64,000 nucleotides of DNA from Micromussa lordhowensis (Eukaryota; Cnidaria; Anthozoa; Scleractinia; Lobophylliidae), in the NCBI GenBank assembly GCA_964020085.1, contig CAXHUQ010000758.1, positions 80,001 to 144,000 of the forward strand, in the 5' to 3' direction. Below the pieces are notes generated by a model. That model was given only the letters and a program-made list of their open reading frames with translations, made no database searches and had not been told where the DNA came from. Shown in pieces: positions 35,410-48,993 of the stretch (positions are counted from its first letter, which is position 1; the number at the start of each line of letters is the position of its first letter). Made by a program: the position numbers and the translations under genes.

Positions 35410-37370
35410 AGAATATTTTGCTGCAAACCGCGCCTCTTAAAGTGCCCGTGAAGCCGAGCTATGTCAAATTTGCCAAGGGGACCCCCAGCGCGCGTTTTCT
35501 GAAATTCTGAAAAGTTGGAACCCAGGGAAATTCCTGCAAAAAAAAGGCCAGAAAAAACACCCTGGCGCCAATGCCATCATGTCCTAACTATGATTTCCTT
35601 AAAGTGCCAACCTAGCAGAACATTTTGCTGCAAACCGTGCCTCTTAAAGTGCCCGTGAAGCCGAGCTATGTCAAATTTGCCAAGGGGACTCCCAGCGCGC
35701 GTTTTCTGAAATTCTGCAAAGTTGGGACCAGGGAAACTCCTGCAAAAAGGAGACCAGAAAAAACACCCTGGCGCCAATGCCATCATGTCCTAACTAGGAT
35801 TTCCTTGAAGTGCCAACCTAGCAGAACATTTTGCTGCAAATCGCGCGTCCCAAAGTGCCCGTGAAGCCGAGCTATGTCCAATTTGCCAAGGGGACCCCCA
35901 GCGCGCGTTTTCTGAAATTCTGCAAAGTTGGGACCAGGGGAAACTCCTGCAAAAAGAAGGCCAGAAAAAACACCTTGGCGCCAATGCCATCATGTCCTAA
36001 CTTAGATTTCCTTAAAGTGCCAACCTAGCAGAACATTTTGCTGCAAACCGCGCCTCTTAAAGTGCACGTTAAGCCGAGCTATGTCAAATTTGCCAAGAGG
36101 ACCCCCAGCGCGCGTTTTCTGAAATTCTGCAAAGTTGGGACCAGGGGAAACTCCTACAAAAATAAGGCCAGAAAAAACACCCTCGCGCCAATGCCATCAT
36201 GTCCCAACAAGAATTTCCTTGAAGTGCCAACCTGGCAGAACATTTTACTGCAAACCGCGGCTCCCAAAGTGCCCGTGAAGCCGAGCTATGTAAAATTTGC
36301 CAAGGGGACCCCCAGCGCGCGTTTTCTGAAATTCTGCAAAGTTGGGACCAGGGAGAACTACTGCAAAAAGAAGGCCAGAAAAAACACCCTAGCGCCAATG
36401 CCATCATGTTTAAACTAAGATTTCCTTGAAGAGCAAACCTAGCAGAACATTTTGCTGCAAACCGGGCCTCCCAAAGTGCCCGTGAAGCTGAGCTATGTCA
36501 AATTTGCCAAGGGGACCCCCAGCGAGCGTTTTCTGAAATTCTGCAAAGTTGGGACCAGGGAAAACTACTGCAAAAAGAAGGCCAGAAAAAACACCCTTGC
36601 GCCAATGCCATCATATTCTAACTTAAATTTCCTTAAAGTACTAACCTAGCAAAACATTTTGCTGCAAACCGCGCGTCCCAAAGTGCCCGTGAAGCCGAGC
36701 TATGTCAAATTTGCCAAGGGGACCCCCAGCGCGCGTTTTCTGAAATTCTGCAAAGTTGGGACCAGGGAAAACTACTGCAAAAAGAAGGCCAGAAAAAACA
36801 CCCTGGCGCCAATGCCATCATGTCTTAACTACAATTTTTTTGAAGTGCCAACCTAACAGAACATTTTGCTGCAAACCGCGCCTCTTAAAGTGCCCGTGAA
36901 GCCGAGCTATGTCAAATTTGCCAAGGGGACCCCCAGCGCGCGTTTACTGAAATTCTGCAAAGTTGGGACCAGGGAAACCTACTGCAAAAAGAAGGCCAAA
37001 AAAGACACCCTGGCGCCAACGCCATCATGTTCTTACTAAGATTTCCTTACAGTGCCAACCTAGCAGAACATTTTGCTGCAAACCGCGCCTCTTAAAGTGC
37101 CCGTGAAGCCGAGCTATGTCAAATTTGCCAAGGGGACCCCCAGCGCGCGTTTTCTGAAATTCTGCAAAGTTGGGACCAGGAAAAACTACTGCAAAAAGAA
37201 GCCTAGAAAAAACACCCTGGCGCCAATGCCATCATGTCTTAGCTAGACTTTTCTTAAAGTGCCAACCTAGCAGAACATTTTGCTGCAAACTGCGCATCTT
37301 AAAGTGCCCGTGAAGCCGAGCTATGTCAAATTTGCCAAGGGGACCCCCAGCGCGCGTTTTCTGAAATTCT
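35410..37370 (-). repeat. Large duplication, second block of copy 1 (offset 4,346 bp)
   Basis: It matches about 39,756-41,716 at an offset of 4,346 bp. Marks include GTTGGAACCCAGGG (near 35,514 and 39,860), GCAAATCGCGCGTCCC or GCAAATCGCGCCTCCC, the 745-bp block, and CTTAGCTAGACTTTTC (37,238 and 41,584). The 829-bp change in offset from the preceding block equals four monomers. Confidence 0.87.
36049..36794 (-). repeat. 745-bp block, second copy
   Basis: This copy is adjacent to GTGCACGTTAAGCC and CCAAGAGGACC, marks that the 34,600 copy lacks. The 40,395 copy has the closely related GTGCACGTGAAGCC and CCAAGAGGACC. Copies 2 and 3 are therefore more closely related to each other than to copy 1. 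Confidence 0.86.
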
Positions 37371-37519
37371 GCAAAGTTGCGACCAGGGAAAACTACTGCA
37401 AAAAGAAGGCCAGAAAAAAACACCCTGGTGCCAATGGCATCATGTTTTAACTTAAATTTCCTTAAAGTGCCAACCTAGCAGAACATTTTGCTGCAAACCG
37501 CGCATCTTAAAGTGCCCGT

Positions 37520-40500
37520 GAAGCCGAGCTATGTCAAATTTGCCAAGGGGACCCCCAGCGCGCGTTTTCTGAAATTCTGCAAAGTTGGGACCAGGGGAAA
37601 CTCCTGCAAAAAGAAGACCAGAAGAAACACCCTCGCGGCAATGCCATCATATCCTAACTAATATTTCCTTCAAGTGCCAACCTAGCAAAACATTTTGCTG
37701 CAAACCGCGCCTCTTAAAGTGCCCGTGAAGCCGAGCTATGTCAAATTTGCCAAGGGGACCCCCAGCGCGCGTTTTCTGAAATTCTGCAAAGTTGGGACCA
37801 GGGGAAACTCCTGCAAAAAGAAGGCCAGAAAAAACACCCTGGCACCAATGCCATCATGTCCTAACTAAAATTTCCTTAAAGTACCTACCTAGCAAAACAT
37901 TTTGCTGCAAACCGCGCCTCTTAAAGTGCCCGTGAAGCCGAGCTATGTCAAATTTGCCAAGGGGACCCCCAGCGCGCGTTTTCTGAAATTCTGCAAAGTT
38001 GGGACCAGGGAAAACTACTGGAAAAAGAAGGCCAGAAAAAACACCCTGGCGCCAATGCCATCATGTTTTAACTAACATTTCCTTAAAGTGCCAACCTAGC
38101 AGAACATTTTGCTGCAATCCGCGCCTCTTAAAGTGCCCGTGAAGCCGAGCTATGTCAAATTTGCCAAGGGCACTCCCAGCGCGCGTTTTCTGAAATTCTG
38201 CAAAGTTGGGACCAGGGAAACTCCTGCAAAAAGGAGACCAGAAAAAACACCCTGGCGCCAATGCCATCATGTTTTAACTAAGATTTCCTTAAAGTGCCAA
38301 CCTAGCAAAACATTTTGCTGCAAATCGTGCCTCTTAAAGTGCCCGTGAAGCCGAGCTATGTCAAATTTGCCAAGGGGACCCCAACGCGCGTTTTCTGAAA
38401 TTCTGCAAAGTTAACCCAGGGAAAACTACTGCAAAAAGAAGGCCAGAAAAAACACTCTGGCGCCAATGCCATCATGTCCTAACAAGCATTTCCTTGTAGT
38501 ACCAACCTAGCAAAACATTTTGCTGCAAACCGCGCCTCTTAAAGTGCCCGTGAATCCGAGCTATGTCAAATTTGCCAAGGGGACCCCCAGCGCGCGTTTT
38601 CTGAAATTCTGCAAAGTTGGGACCAGGGGAAACTCCTGCAAAAAGCAGGCCCAAAAAAAACACCCTGGCGCCAATGCCATCATGTCCTAACTTAGATTTC
38701 CTTAAAGTGCCAATGTAGCAAAACATTTTGCTGCAAACCGTGCCTCTTAAAGTGGCCGTAAAGCCGAGCTATGTCAAATTTGCCAAGAGGACCCCCAGCG
38801 CGCGTTTTCTGAAATTCTGCAAAGTTGGGACCAGGGGAAACTCCTGCAAAAAGAAGGCCAGAAAAAAAACCTTGGCGCCAATGCCATCATGTGCTAACTT
38901 AGATTTCCTTAAAGTGCCAACGTAGCAAAACATTTTGCTGCAAACCGCGCCTCTTAAAGTGCCCGTGGAGCCGAGCTATGTCAAATTTGCCAAGGGGACC
39001 CCAGCGCGCGTTTTTTGAAATTCTGCAAAGTTGGGACCAGGGGAAACTCCTGCAAAAAGAAGACCAGAAGAAATACCCTGGCGCCAATGCCATCATATCC
39101 TAACTAATATTTCCTTCAAGTGCCAACCTAGCAAAACATTTTGCTGCAAACCGCGCCTCTTAAAGTGCCCGTGAAGCCAAGCTATGTCAAATTTGCCAAG
39201 GGGACCCCCAGCGCGCGTTTTCTGAAATACTGCAAAGTTGGGACCAGGGGACACTCCTGCAAAAAGAAGGCCAGAAAAAACACCCTGGCGCCTATGCCAT
39301 TATGTCCTAACTAACATTTCCTTAAAGTACCTACCTAGCAAAACATTTTGCTGCAAACCGCGCCTCTTAAAGTGCCCGTGAAGCCGAGCTATGTCAAATT
39401 TGCCAAGGGGACCCCCAGCGCGCGTTTTCTGAAATTCTGCAAAGTTGTGACCAGGGAAAACTACTGCAATAAGAAGGCCAGAAAAAAACACCCTGGCGCC
39501 AATGCCATCATGTTTTAACTAACATTTCCTTAAAGTGCCAACCTAGCAAAACATTTTGCTGCAAACCGCGCCTCTTAAAGTGCCCGTGAAGCCGAGCTAT
39601 GTCAAATTTACCAAGGGGACCCCCAGCGCGCGTTTTCTGAAATTCTGAAAAGTTGTGACCAGGGAAAACTACTGCAAAAAGAAGGCCAGAAAAAAACACC
39701 CTGGCGCCAATGCCATCATGTTTTAACTAACATTTCCTTAAAGTGCCAACCTAGCAGAATATTTTGCTGCAAACCGCGCCTCTTAAAGTGCCCGTGAAGC
39801 CGAGCTATGTCAAATTTGCCAAGGGGACCCCCAGCGCGCGTTTTCTGAAATTCTGAAAAGTTGGAACCCAGGGAAATTCCTGCAAAAAAAAGGCCAGAAA
39901 AAACACCCTGGCGCCAATGCCATCATGTCCTAACTATGATTTCCTTAAAGTGCCAACCTAGCAGAACATTTTGCTGCAAACCGTGCCTCTTAAAGTGCCC
40001 GTGAAGCCGAGCTATGTCAAATTTGCCAAGGGGACTCCCAGCGCGCGTTTTCTGAAATTCTGCAAAGTTGGGACCAGGGAAACTCCTGCAAAAAGGAGAC
40101 CAGAAAAAACACCCTGGCGCCAATGCCATCATGTCCTAACTAGGATTTCCTTGAAGTGCCAACCTAGCAGAACATTTTGCTGCAAATCGCGCCTCCCAAA
40201 GTGCCCGTGAAGCCGAGCTATGTCCAATTTGCCAAGGGGACCCCCAGCGCGCGTTTTCTGAAATTCTGCAAAGTTGGGACCAGGGGAAACTCCTGCAAAA
40301 AGAAGGCCAGAAAAAACACCTTGGCGCCAATTCCATCATGTCCTAACTTAGATTTCCTTAAAGTGCCAACCTAGCAGAACATTTTGCTGCAAACCGCGCC
40401 TCTTAAAGTGCACGTGAAGCCGAGCTATGTCAAATTTGCCAAGAGGACCCCCAGCGCGCGTTTTCTGAAATTCTGCAAAGTTGGGACCAGGGGAAACTCC

Positions 40501-41716
40501 TACAAAAATAAGGCCAGAAAAAACACCCTCGCGCCAATGCCATCATGTCCCAACAAGAATTTCCTTGAAGTGCCAACCTGGCAGAACATTTTACTGCAAA
40601 CCGCGGCTCCCAAAGTGCCCGTGAAGCCGAGCTATGTAAAATTTGCCAAGGGGACCCCCAGCGCGCGTTTTCTGAAATTCTGCAAAGTTGGGACCAGGGA
40701 GAACTACTGCAAAAAGAAGGCCAGAAAAAACTTCCTAGCGCCAATGTCATCATGTTTAAACTAAGATTTCCTTGAAAAGCAAACCTAGCAGAACATTTTG
40801 CTGCAAACCGGGCCTCCCAAAGTGCCCGTGAAGCTGAGCTATGTCAAATTTGCCAAGGGGACCCCCAGCGAGCGTTTTCTGAAATTCTGCAAAGTTGGGA
40901 CCAGGGAAAACTACTGCAAAAAGAAGGCCAGAAAAAACACCCTTGCGCCAATGCCATCATATTCTAACTTAAATTTCCTTAAAGTACCAACCTAGCAAAA
41001 CATTTTGCTGCAAACCGCGCGTCCCAAAGTGCCCGTGAAGCCGAGCTATGTCAAATTTGCCAAGGGGACCCCCAGCGCGCGTTTTCTGAAATTCTGCAAA
41101 GTTGGGACCAGGGAAAACTACTGCAAAAAGAAGGCCAGAAAAAACACCCTGGCGCCAATGCCATCATGTCTTAACTACAATTTTTTTGAAGTGCCAACCT
41201 AACAGAACATTTTGCTGCAAACCGCGCCTCTTAAAGTGCCCGTGAAGCCGAGCTATGTCAAATTTGCCAAGGGGACCCCCAGCGCGCGTTTACTGAAATT
41301 CTGCAAAGTTGGGACCAGGGGAAACTACTGCAAAAAGAAGGCCAAAAAAAACACCCTGGCGCCAACGCCATCATGTCCTAACTAAGATTTCCTTACAGTG
41401 CCAACCTAGCAGAACATTTTGCTGCAAACTGCGCCTCTTAAAGTGCCCGTGAAGCCGAGCTATGTCAAATTTGCCAAGGGGACCCCCAGCGCGCGTTTTC
41501 TGAAATTCTGCAAAGTTGGGACCAGGAAAAACTACTGCAAAAAGAAGCCTGGAAAAAACACCCTGGCGCCAATGCCATCATGTCTTAGCTAGACTTTTCT
41601 TAAAGTGCCAACCTAGCAGAACATTTTGCTGCAAACTGCGCCTCTTAAAGTGCCCGTGAAGCCGAGCTATGTTAAATTTGCCAAGGGGACCCCAAGCGCG
41701 CGTTTTCTGAAATTCT
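37520..41716 (-). repeat. Large duplication, copy 2 (about 4.2 kb)
   Basis: The first part (to about 39,755) pairs with 32,345-34,580 and the second part with 35,410-37,370. Copy 2 lacks the intervening four monomers (829 bp) of copy 1. The simplest reading is duplication of about 5 kb followed by a four-monomer loss in copy 2. The reverse, a four-monomer gain in copy 1, is also possible because copy 1 holds two 745-bp blocks. Confidence 0.84.
40395..41140 (-). repeat. 745-bp block, third copy
   Basis: It carries the same ordered marks as 34,600-35,345 and 36,049-36,794. Private changes include AACTTCCTAGCG in place of AACACCCTAGCG (near 40,729) and CTTGAAAAGC in place of CTTGAAGAGC. Confidence 0.86.
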
Positions 41717-43650
41717 GCAAAGTTGGGACCAGGGGAAACTCCTGCAAAAAGAAGGCCAGAAAAACACCCTGGCGCCAATGCCATCATGTCCTAACTAGGA
41801 TTTCCTTGAAGTGCCAACCTAGCAAAACAATTTGCTGCAAATCGCGCCTCTTAAAGTGCCCGTGAAGCCGAGCTATTGTAAATTTGCCAAGGGGACCCCC
41901 AGCGGGCGTTTTCTGAAATTCTGCAAAGTTGGGACCAGGGGAAACTCCTGCAAAAAGAAGGCCAGAGAAAACATCCTGGCGCCGATGCCATCATGTCCTA
42001 ACTAACATTTCCTTGAAGTGTTAACCTAGCAGAACATTTTGCTGGAAACCGCGCCTCTTAAAGTGCCCGTGAAGCCGAGCTATGTCAAATTTGCCAAGGG
42101 GACCCCAAGCACAAGTTTTCTAAAATTGTGGAAAGTTGGGACCAGGAAAAACTACTGCAAAAAGAAGGCCAGAAAAAACACCCTGGCGCCAATGCCATCA
42201 TGTCCTAACTAGAATTTCCTTAAAGTGCCAACCTAGCAGAACATTTCGCTGCAAAACGCGCCTCTTAAAGTGCCCGTGAAGCCGAGCTATGTCAAATTTG
42301 CCAACGGGACCCCCAGCGCGCGTTTTCTGAAATTTTGCAAAGTTGGGATCAGTGGAAACTCCTCCAAAAATAAGGCCAGAACAAACACCCTGGCACTAAT
42401 ACCATCATGCTGTAACTAAAATTTCCTTAAAGTGCCAACCTAGCAGAACATTTTGCTGCAAACCGCGCGTCCCAAAGTGTCCGTGGAGCCGAGCTATGTC
42501 AAATTTGCCAAGGGGACCCCCAGCGCGCGTTTTCTGAAATTCTGCAAAGTTGGGACCAGGGAAAACTCCTGCAAAAAGAAGGCCAGACAAAAAACCCTGG
42601 CGCCAATGCCATCATGTCGTAACTAGGATTTTCTTAAACTGCCAATCTAGCAGAACATTTTGCTGCAAACCGCGCCTCTTAAAGTGCTCGTGAAGCCGAG
42701 CTATGTCAAATTTGACAAGGGGACCCGCAGCGCGCGTTTTCTGAAATTCTGCAAAGTTGGGACCAGGGAAAACTCTTGCAAAAAGAAGGCCAGAACAAAC
42801 ACCCTGGCGCCAATGCCATCATCTCCTAACTAGCATTTCCTTAAAGTGCTAACCTAGCAGAACATTTTGCTGCAAACCGCGCCTCCCAAAGTGCCCGTGA
42901 ATCCGAGCTATGGCAAATTTTCCAAGGGGACCCCCAGGGCGCGTTTTCTGAAATTCTGCAAAGTTGGGACCAGGGGAAACTACTGCAAAAAAAAGGCCAC
43001 AAAAAACATCTTGGCGCTAATGCCATCATGCCCTAACTAACATTTCCTCCAAGTGCCAACCTAGCAGAACAATTTGCTGGAAACCGCGCCTCCCAAAGTG
43101 CCCGTGAAGCCGAGCTATGTCAAATTTGCCAAGGGGACCCCCAGCGCGCGTTTTCTGAAATTCTGCAAAGTTGGGACCAGGGGAAACTCCTGCAAAAAGA
43201 AGGCCAGAAAAACCACCCTGGCGCAAATGCCATCATGTCCTAACTAGAATTTCCTTGAAGCGCCAACCTAGCAAAACATTTTGCTGCAAACCGCGCGTCT
43301 TAAAGTGCCCGTGAAGCCGAACTATGTCAAATTTGCCAAGGGGACCCCCAGCGCGCGTTTTCTGAAATTCTGCAAAGTTGGGACCAGGGGAAACTCCTGC
43401 AAAAAGAAGGCCAGAAAAAACACCCTGGCGCCAATGCCATCATGTCCTAACTAGGATTTCCTTGAAGTGCCAACCTAGCAAAACAATTAGCTGCAAATCG
43501 CGCCTCTTAAAGTGCCCGTGAAGCCGAGCTATGTTAAATTTGCCAAGGGGACCCCCAGCGGGCGTTTTCTGAAATTCTGCAAAGTTGGGACCAGGGGAAA
43601 CTCCTGCAAAAAGAAGGCCAGAGAAAACATCCTGGCGCCAATGCCATCAT

Positions 43651-43744
43651 GTCCTAACTAAGATTTCCTCCTGGAAAGTTGGGACCAGGAAAAACTACTG
43701 CAAAAAGAAGGCCACAAAAAACACCCTGGCGCCAATGCCATCAT
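43651..43744 (-). repeat. 94-bp truncated monomer, copy 1
   Basis: A 113-bp deletion joins AAGATTTCCT to CCTGGAAAGTTGGGACC. The GGAAAG side resembles the TTGTGGAAAGTTGGG variant of nearby monomers (about 42,127 and 44,085), so the deletion probably arose in or next to such a unit. Confidence 0.9.
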
Positions 43745-45192
43745 GTCCTGACTAGGATTTCCTTAAAGCGCCAACCTAGCAGAACATTTTGCTGCAAACC
43801 GCGCCTCCCAAAGTGCCCGTGAAGCCGAGCTATGTCAAATTTGCCAAGGAGACCCGCAGCGCGCGTTTTCTGAAATTCTGCAAAGTTGGGACCAGGGGAA
43901 ACTACTGCAAAAGAAAGGCCAGAAAAAACACCCTGGCGCCAAAGCCATGATGTTCTAACTAGCGTTTCCTTAAAGTGCCAACCTAGCAGAACATTTTGCT
44001 GCGAACCGCGCCTCCCAAAGTGCCCGTGAAGCCGAGCTATGTCAAATTTGCCAAGGGGACCCCAAGCACAAGTTTTCTAAAATTGTGGAAAGTTGGGACC
44101 AGGAAAAACTACTGCAAAAAGAAGGCCAGAAAAAACACCCTGGCGCCAATGCCATCATGTCCTAACTAGAATTTCCTTAAAGTGCCAACCTAGCAGAACA
44201 TTTCGCTGCAAAACGCGCCTCTTAAAGTGCCCGTGAAGCCGAGCTATGTCAAATTTGCCAACGGGACCCCCAGCGCGCGTTTTCTGAAATTCTGCAAAGT
44301 TGGGATCAGTGGAAACTCCTCCAAAAATAAGGCCAGAACAAACACTTGGAACTAATGCCATCATGCTGTAACTAGGATTTCCTTAAAGTGCCAACCTAGC
44401 AAAACATTTTGCTGCAAACCGCGCGTCCCAAAGTGCCCGTGAAGCCGAGCTATGTCAAATTTGCCAAGGGGACCCCCAGCGCGCGTTTTCTGAAATTCTG
44501 CAAAGTTGGGACCAGGGAAAACTCCTGCAAAAAGAAGGCCAGAAAAAACACCCTGGCGCCAATGCCATCATGTCCTAACTAGGATTTTCTTAAAGTGCCA
44601 ATCTAGCAGAACATTTTGCATCAAACCGCGCCTCTTAAAGTGCTCGTGAAGCCGAGCTATGTCAAATTTGACAAGGGGACCCGCAGCGCGCGTTTTCTGA
44701 AATTCTGCAAAGTTGGGACCAGGGAAAACTACTGCAAAAAGAAGGCCAGAACAAACACCCTGGCGCCAATGCCATCATCTCCTAACTAGCATTTCCTTGA
44801 AGTGCTAACCTAGCAGAACATTTTGCTGCAAACCGCGCCTCCCAAAGTGCCCGTGAATCCGAGCTATGGCAAATTTTCGAAGGGGACCCCCAGCGCGCGT
44901 TTTCTGAAATTCTGCAAAGTTAGGACCAGGGGAAACTACTGCAAAAAAAAGGCCACAAAAAACATCTTGGCGCTAATGCCATCATGCCCTAACTAACATT
45001 TCCTTCAAGTGCCAACCTAGCAGAACAATTTGCTGGAAACCGCGCCTCCCAAAGTGCCCGTGAAGCCGAGCTATGTCAAATTTGCCAAGGGGACCCCCAG
45101 CGGGCGTTTTCTGAAATTCTGCAAAGTTGGGACCAGGGGAAACTCCTGCAAAAAGAAGGCCAGAGAAAACATCCTGGCGCCAATGCCATCAT

Positions 45193-45286
45193 GTCCTAAC
45201 TAAGATTTCCTCCTGGAAAGTTGGGACCAGGAAAAACTACTGCAAAAAGAAGGCCACAAAAAACACCCTGGCGCCAATGCCATCAT
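45193..45286 (-). repeat. 94-bp truncated monomer, copy 2
   Basis: It has the same breakpoint as 43,651-43,744, lying 1,542 bp downstream. Confidence 0.9.
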
Positions 45287-47149
45287 CTCCTAACTAGCAT
45301 TTCCTTGAAGTGCTAACCTAGCAGAACATTTTGCTGCAAACCGCGCCTCCCAAAGTGCCCGTGAATCCGAGCTATGGCAAATTTTCCAAGGGGACCCCCA
45401 GCGCGCGTTTTCTGAAATTCTGCAAAGTTGGGACCAGGGGAAACTACTGCAAAAAAAAGGCCACAAAAAACATCTTGGCGCTAATGCCATCATGCCCTAA
45501 CTAACATTTCCTTCAAGTGCCAACCTAGCAGAACAATTTGATGGAAACCGCGCCTCCCAAAGTGCCCGTGAAGCCGAGCTATGTCAAATTTGCCAAGGGG
45601 ACCCCCAGCGCGCGTTTTCTGAAATTCTGCAAAGTTGGGACCAGGGGAAACTCCTGCAAAAAGAAGGCCAGAAAAACCACCCTGGCGCCAATGCCATCAT
45701 GTCCTAACTAGAATTTCCTTAAAGTGCCAACCTAGCAGAACATTTCGCTGCAAAACGCGCCTCTTAAAGTGCCCGTGAAGCCGAGCTATGTCAAATTTGC
45801 CAACGGGACCCCCAGCGCGCGTTTTCTGAAATTCTGCAAAGTTGGGATCAGTGGAAACTCCTCCAAAAATAAGGCCAGAACAAACACCCTGGCACTAATG
45901 CCATCATGCTGTAACTAGGATTTCCTTAAAGTGCCAACCTAGCAGAACATTTTGCTGCAAACCGCGCGTCCCAAAGTGCCCGTGAAGCCGAGCTATGTCA
46001 AATTTGCCAAGGGGACCCCCAGCGCGCGTTTTCTGAAATTCTGCAAAGTTGGGACCAGGGAAAACTCCTGCAAAAAGAAGGCCAAAAAAAGCACCCTGGC
46101 GCCAATGCCATCATGTCCTAACTAGGATTTTCTTAAACTGCCAATCTAGCAGAACATTTTGCTGCAAACCGCGCCTCTTAAAGTGCTCGTGAAGCCGAAC
46201 TATGTCAAATTTGACAAGGGGACCCGCAGCGCGCGTTTTCTGAAATTCTGCAAAGTTGGGACCAGGGAAAACTACTGCAAAAAGAAGGCCCGAACAAACA
46301 CCCTGGCGCCAATGCCATCATCTCGTAACTAGCATTTCCTTGAAGTGCTAACCTAGCAGAACATTTTGCTGCAAACCGCGCCTCCCAAAGTTCCCGTGAA
46401 TCCGAGCTATGGCAAATTTTCCAAGGGGACCCCCAGCGCGCGTTTTCTGAAATTCTGCAAAGTTGGGACCAGGGGAAACTTCTGCAAAAAAAAGGCCACA
46501 GAAAACATCTTGGCGCTAATGCCATCATGCCCTAACTAACATTTCCTTCAAGTGCCAACCTAGCAGAACAATTTGATGGAAACCGCGCCTCCCAAAGTGC
46601 CCGTGAAGCCGAGCTATGTCAAATTTGCCAAGGGGACCCCCAGCGCGCGTTTTCTGAAATTCTGCAAAGTTGGGACCAGGGGAAACTCCTGCAAAAAGAA
46701 GGCCAGAAAAACCACCCTGGCGCCAATGCCATCATGTCCTAACTAAAATTTCCTTAAAGCGCCAACCTAGCAAAACATTTTGCTGCAAACCGCGCCTCTT
46801 AAAGTGCCCGTGAAGCCGAACTATGTCAAATTTGCCAAGGGGACCCCCAGCGCGCGTTTTCTGAAATTCTGCAAAGTTGGGACCAGGGGAAACTCCTGCA
46901 AAAAGAAGGCCAGAAAAAACACCCTGGCGCCAATGCCATCATGTCCTAACTAGGATTTCCTTAAAGTGCCAATCTAGCAAAACAATTTGCTGCAAATCGC
47001 GCCTCTTAAAGTGCCCGTGAAGCCGAGCTATGTTAAATTTGCCAAGGGGACCCCCAGCGGGCGTTTTCTGAAATTCTGCAAAGTTGGGACCAGGGGAAAC
47101 TCCTGCAAAAAGAAGGCCAGAGAAAACATCCTGGCGCCAATGCCATCAT

Positions 47150-47243
47150 GTCCTAAGTAAGATTTCCTCCTGGAAAGTTGGGACCAGGAAAACCTACTGC
47201 AAAAAGAAGGCCACAAAAAACACCCTGGCGCCAATGCCATCAT
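47150..47243 (-). repeat. 94-bp truncated monomer, copy 3
   Basis: It has the same breakpoint as copies 1 and 2, 1,957 bp after copy 2, and carries GTCCTAAGTAAG and GAAAACCTACTGC, shared only with copy 4. Confidence 0.9.
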
Positions 47244-48899
47244 GTCCTGACTAGGATTTCCTTAAAGCGCCAACCTAGGAGAAGATTTTGCTGCAAACCG
47301 CGCCTCCCAAAGTGCCCGTGAAGCCGAGCTATGTTAAATTTGCCAAGGGGACCCCAAGCGCGCGTTTTCTGAAATTCTGCAAAGTTGGGACCAGGGGAAA
47401 CTCCTGCAAAAAGAAGGCCAGAAAAACCACCCTGGCGCCAATGCCATCATGTCCTAACTAGAATTTCCTTAAAGTGCCAACCTAGCAGAACATTTCGCTG
47501 CAAAACGCGCCTCTTAAAGTGCCCGTGAAGCCGAGCTATGTCAAATTTGCCAACGGGACCCCCAGCGCGCGTTTTCTGAAATTCTGCAAAGTTGGGATCA
47601 GTGGAAACTCCTCCAAAAATAAGGCCAGAACAAACACCCTGGCACTAATGCCATCATGCTGTAACTAGGATTTTCTTAAAGTGCCAACCTAGCAGAACAT
47701 TTTGCTGCAAACCGCGCGTCCCAAAGTGCCCGTGAAGCCGAGCTATGTCAAATTTGCCAAGGGGACCCCCAGCGCGCGTTTTCTGAAATTCTGCAAAGTT
47801 GGGACCAGGGAAAACTCCTGCAAAAAGAAGGCCAAAAAAAGCACCCTGGCGCCAATGCCATCATGTCCTAACTAGGATTTTCTTAAACTGCCAATCTAGC
47901 AGAACATTTTGCTGCAAACCGCGCCTCTTAAAGTGCTCGTGAAGCCGAACTATGTCAAATTTGACAAGGGGACCCGCAGCGCGCGTTTTCTGAAATTCTG
48001 CAAAGTTGGGACCAGGGAAAACTACTGCAAAAAGAAGGCCCGAACAAACACCCTGGCGCCAATGCCATCATCTCGTAACTAGCATTTCCTTGAAGTGCTA
48101 ACCTAGCAGAACATTTTGCTGCAAACCGCGCCTCCCAAAGTTCCCGTGAATCCGAGCTATGGCAAATTTTCCAAGGGGACCCCCAGCGCGCGTTTTCTGA
48201 AATTCTGCAAAGTTGGGACCAGGGGAAACTTCTGCAAAAAAAAGGCCACAAAAAACATCTTGGCGCTAATGCCATCATGCCCTAACTAACATTTCCTTCA
48301 AGTGCCAACCTAGCAGAACAATTTGATGGAAACCGCGCCTCCCAAAGTGCCCGTGAAGCCGAGCTATGTCAAATTTGCCAAGGGGACCCCCAGCGCGCGT
48401 TTTCTGAAATTCTGCAAAGTTGGGACCAGGGGAAACTCCTGCAAAAAGAAGGCCAGAAAAACCACCCTGGCGCCAATGCCATCATGTCCTAACTAGAATT
48501 TCCTTAAAGCGCCAACCTAGCAAAACATTTTGCTGCAAACCGCGCCTCTTAAAGTGCCCGTGAAGCCGAACTATGTCAAATTTGCCAAGGGGACCCCCAG
48601 CGCGCGTTTTCTGAAATTCTGCAAAGTTGGGACCAGGGGAAACTCCTGCAAAAAGAAGGCCAGAAAAAACACCCTGGCGCCAATGCCATCATGTCCTAAC
48701 TAGGATTTCCTTAAAGTGCCAATCTAGCAAAACAATTTGCTGCAAATCGCGCCTCTTAAAGTGCCCGTGAAGCCGAGCTATGTTAAATTTGCCAAGGGGA
48801 CCCCCAGCGGGCGTTTTCTGAAATTCTGCAAAGTTGGGACCAGGGGAAACTCCTGCAAAAAGAAGGCCAGAGAAAACATCCTGGCGCCAATGCCATCAT

Positions 48900-48993
48900 G
48901 TCCTAAGTAAGATTTCCTCCTGGAAAGTTGGGACCAGGAAAACCTACTGCAAAAAGAAGGCCACAAAAAACACCCTGGCGCCAATGCCATCAT
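48900..48993 (-). repeat. 94-bp truncated monomer, copy 4
   Basis: It matches copy 3 (GTCCTAAGTAAG, GAAAACCTACTGC) at an offset of 1,750 bp. Confidence 0.9.

Larger units (their letters stand above)
42080..45607 (-). repeat. Older copies of the 94-bp-marked higher-order repeat
   Basis: Two diverged units of the family that is tandem at 45,608-49,175. The anchor ACATTTCGCTGCAAAACGCG lies at 42,241 and 44,198 (1,957 bp apart) and recurs at 45,740 (1,542 bp). The second unit lacks two monomers between anchor and truncated monomer (995 against 1,410 bp). Confidence 0.85.
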
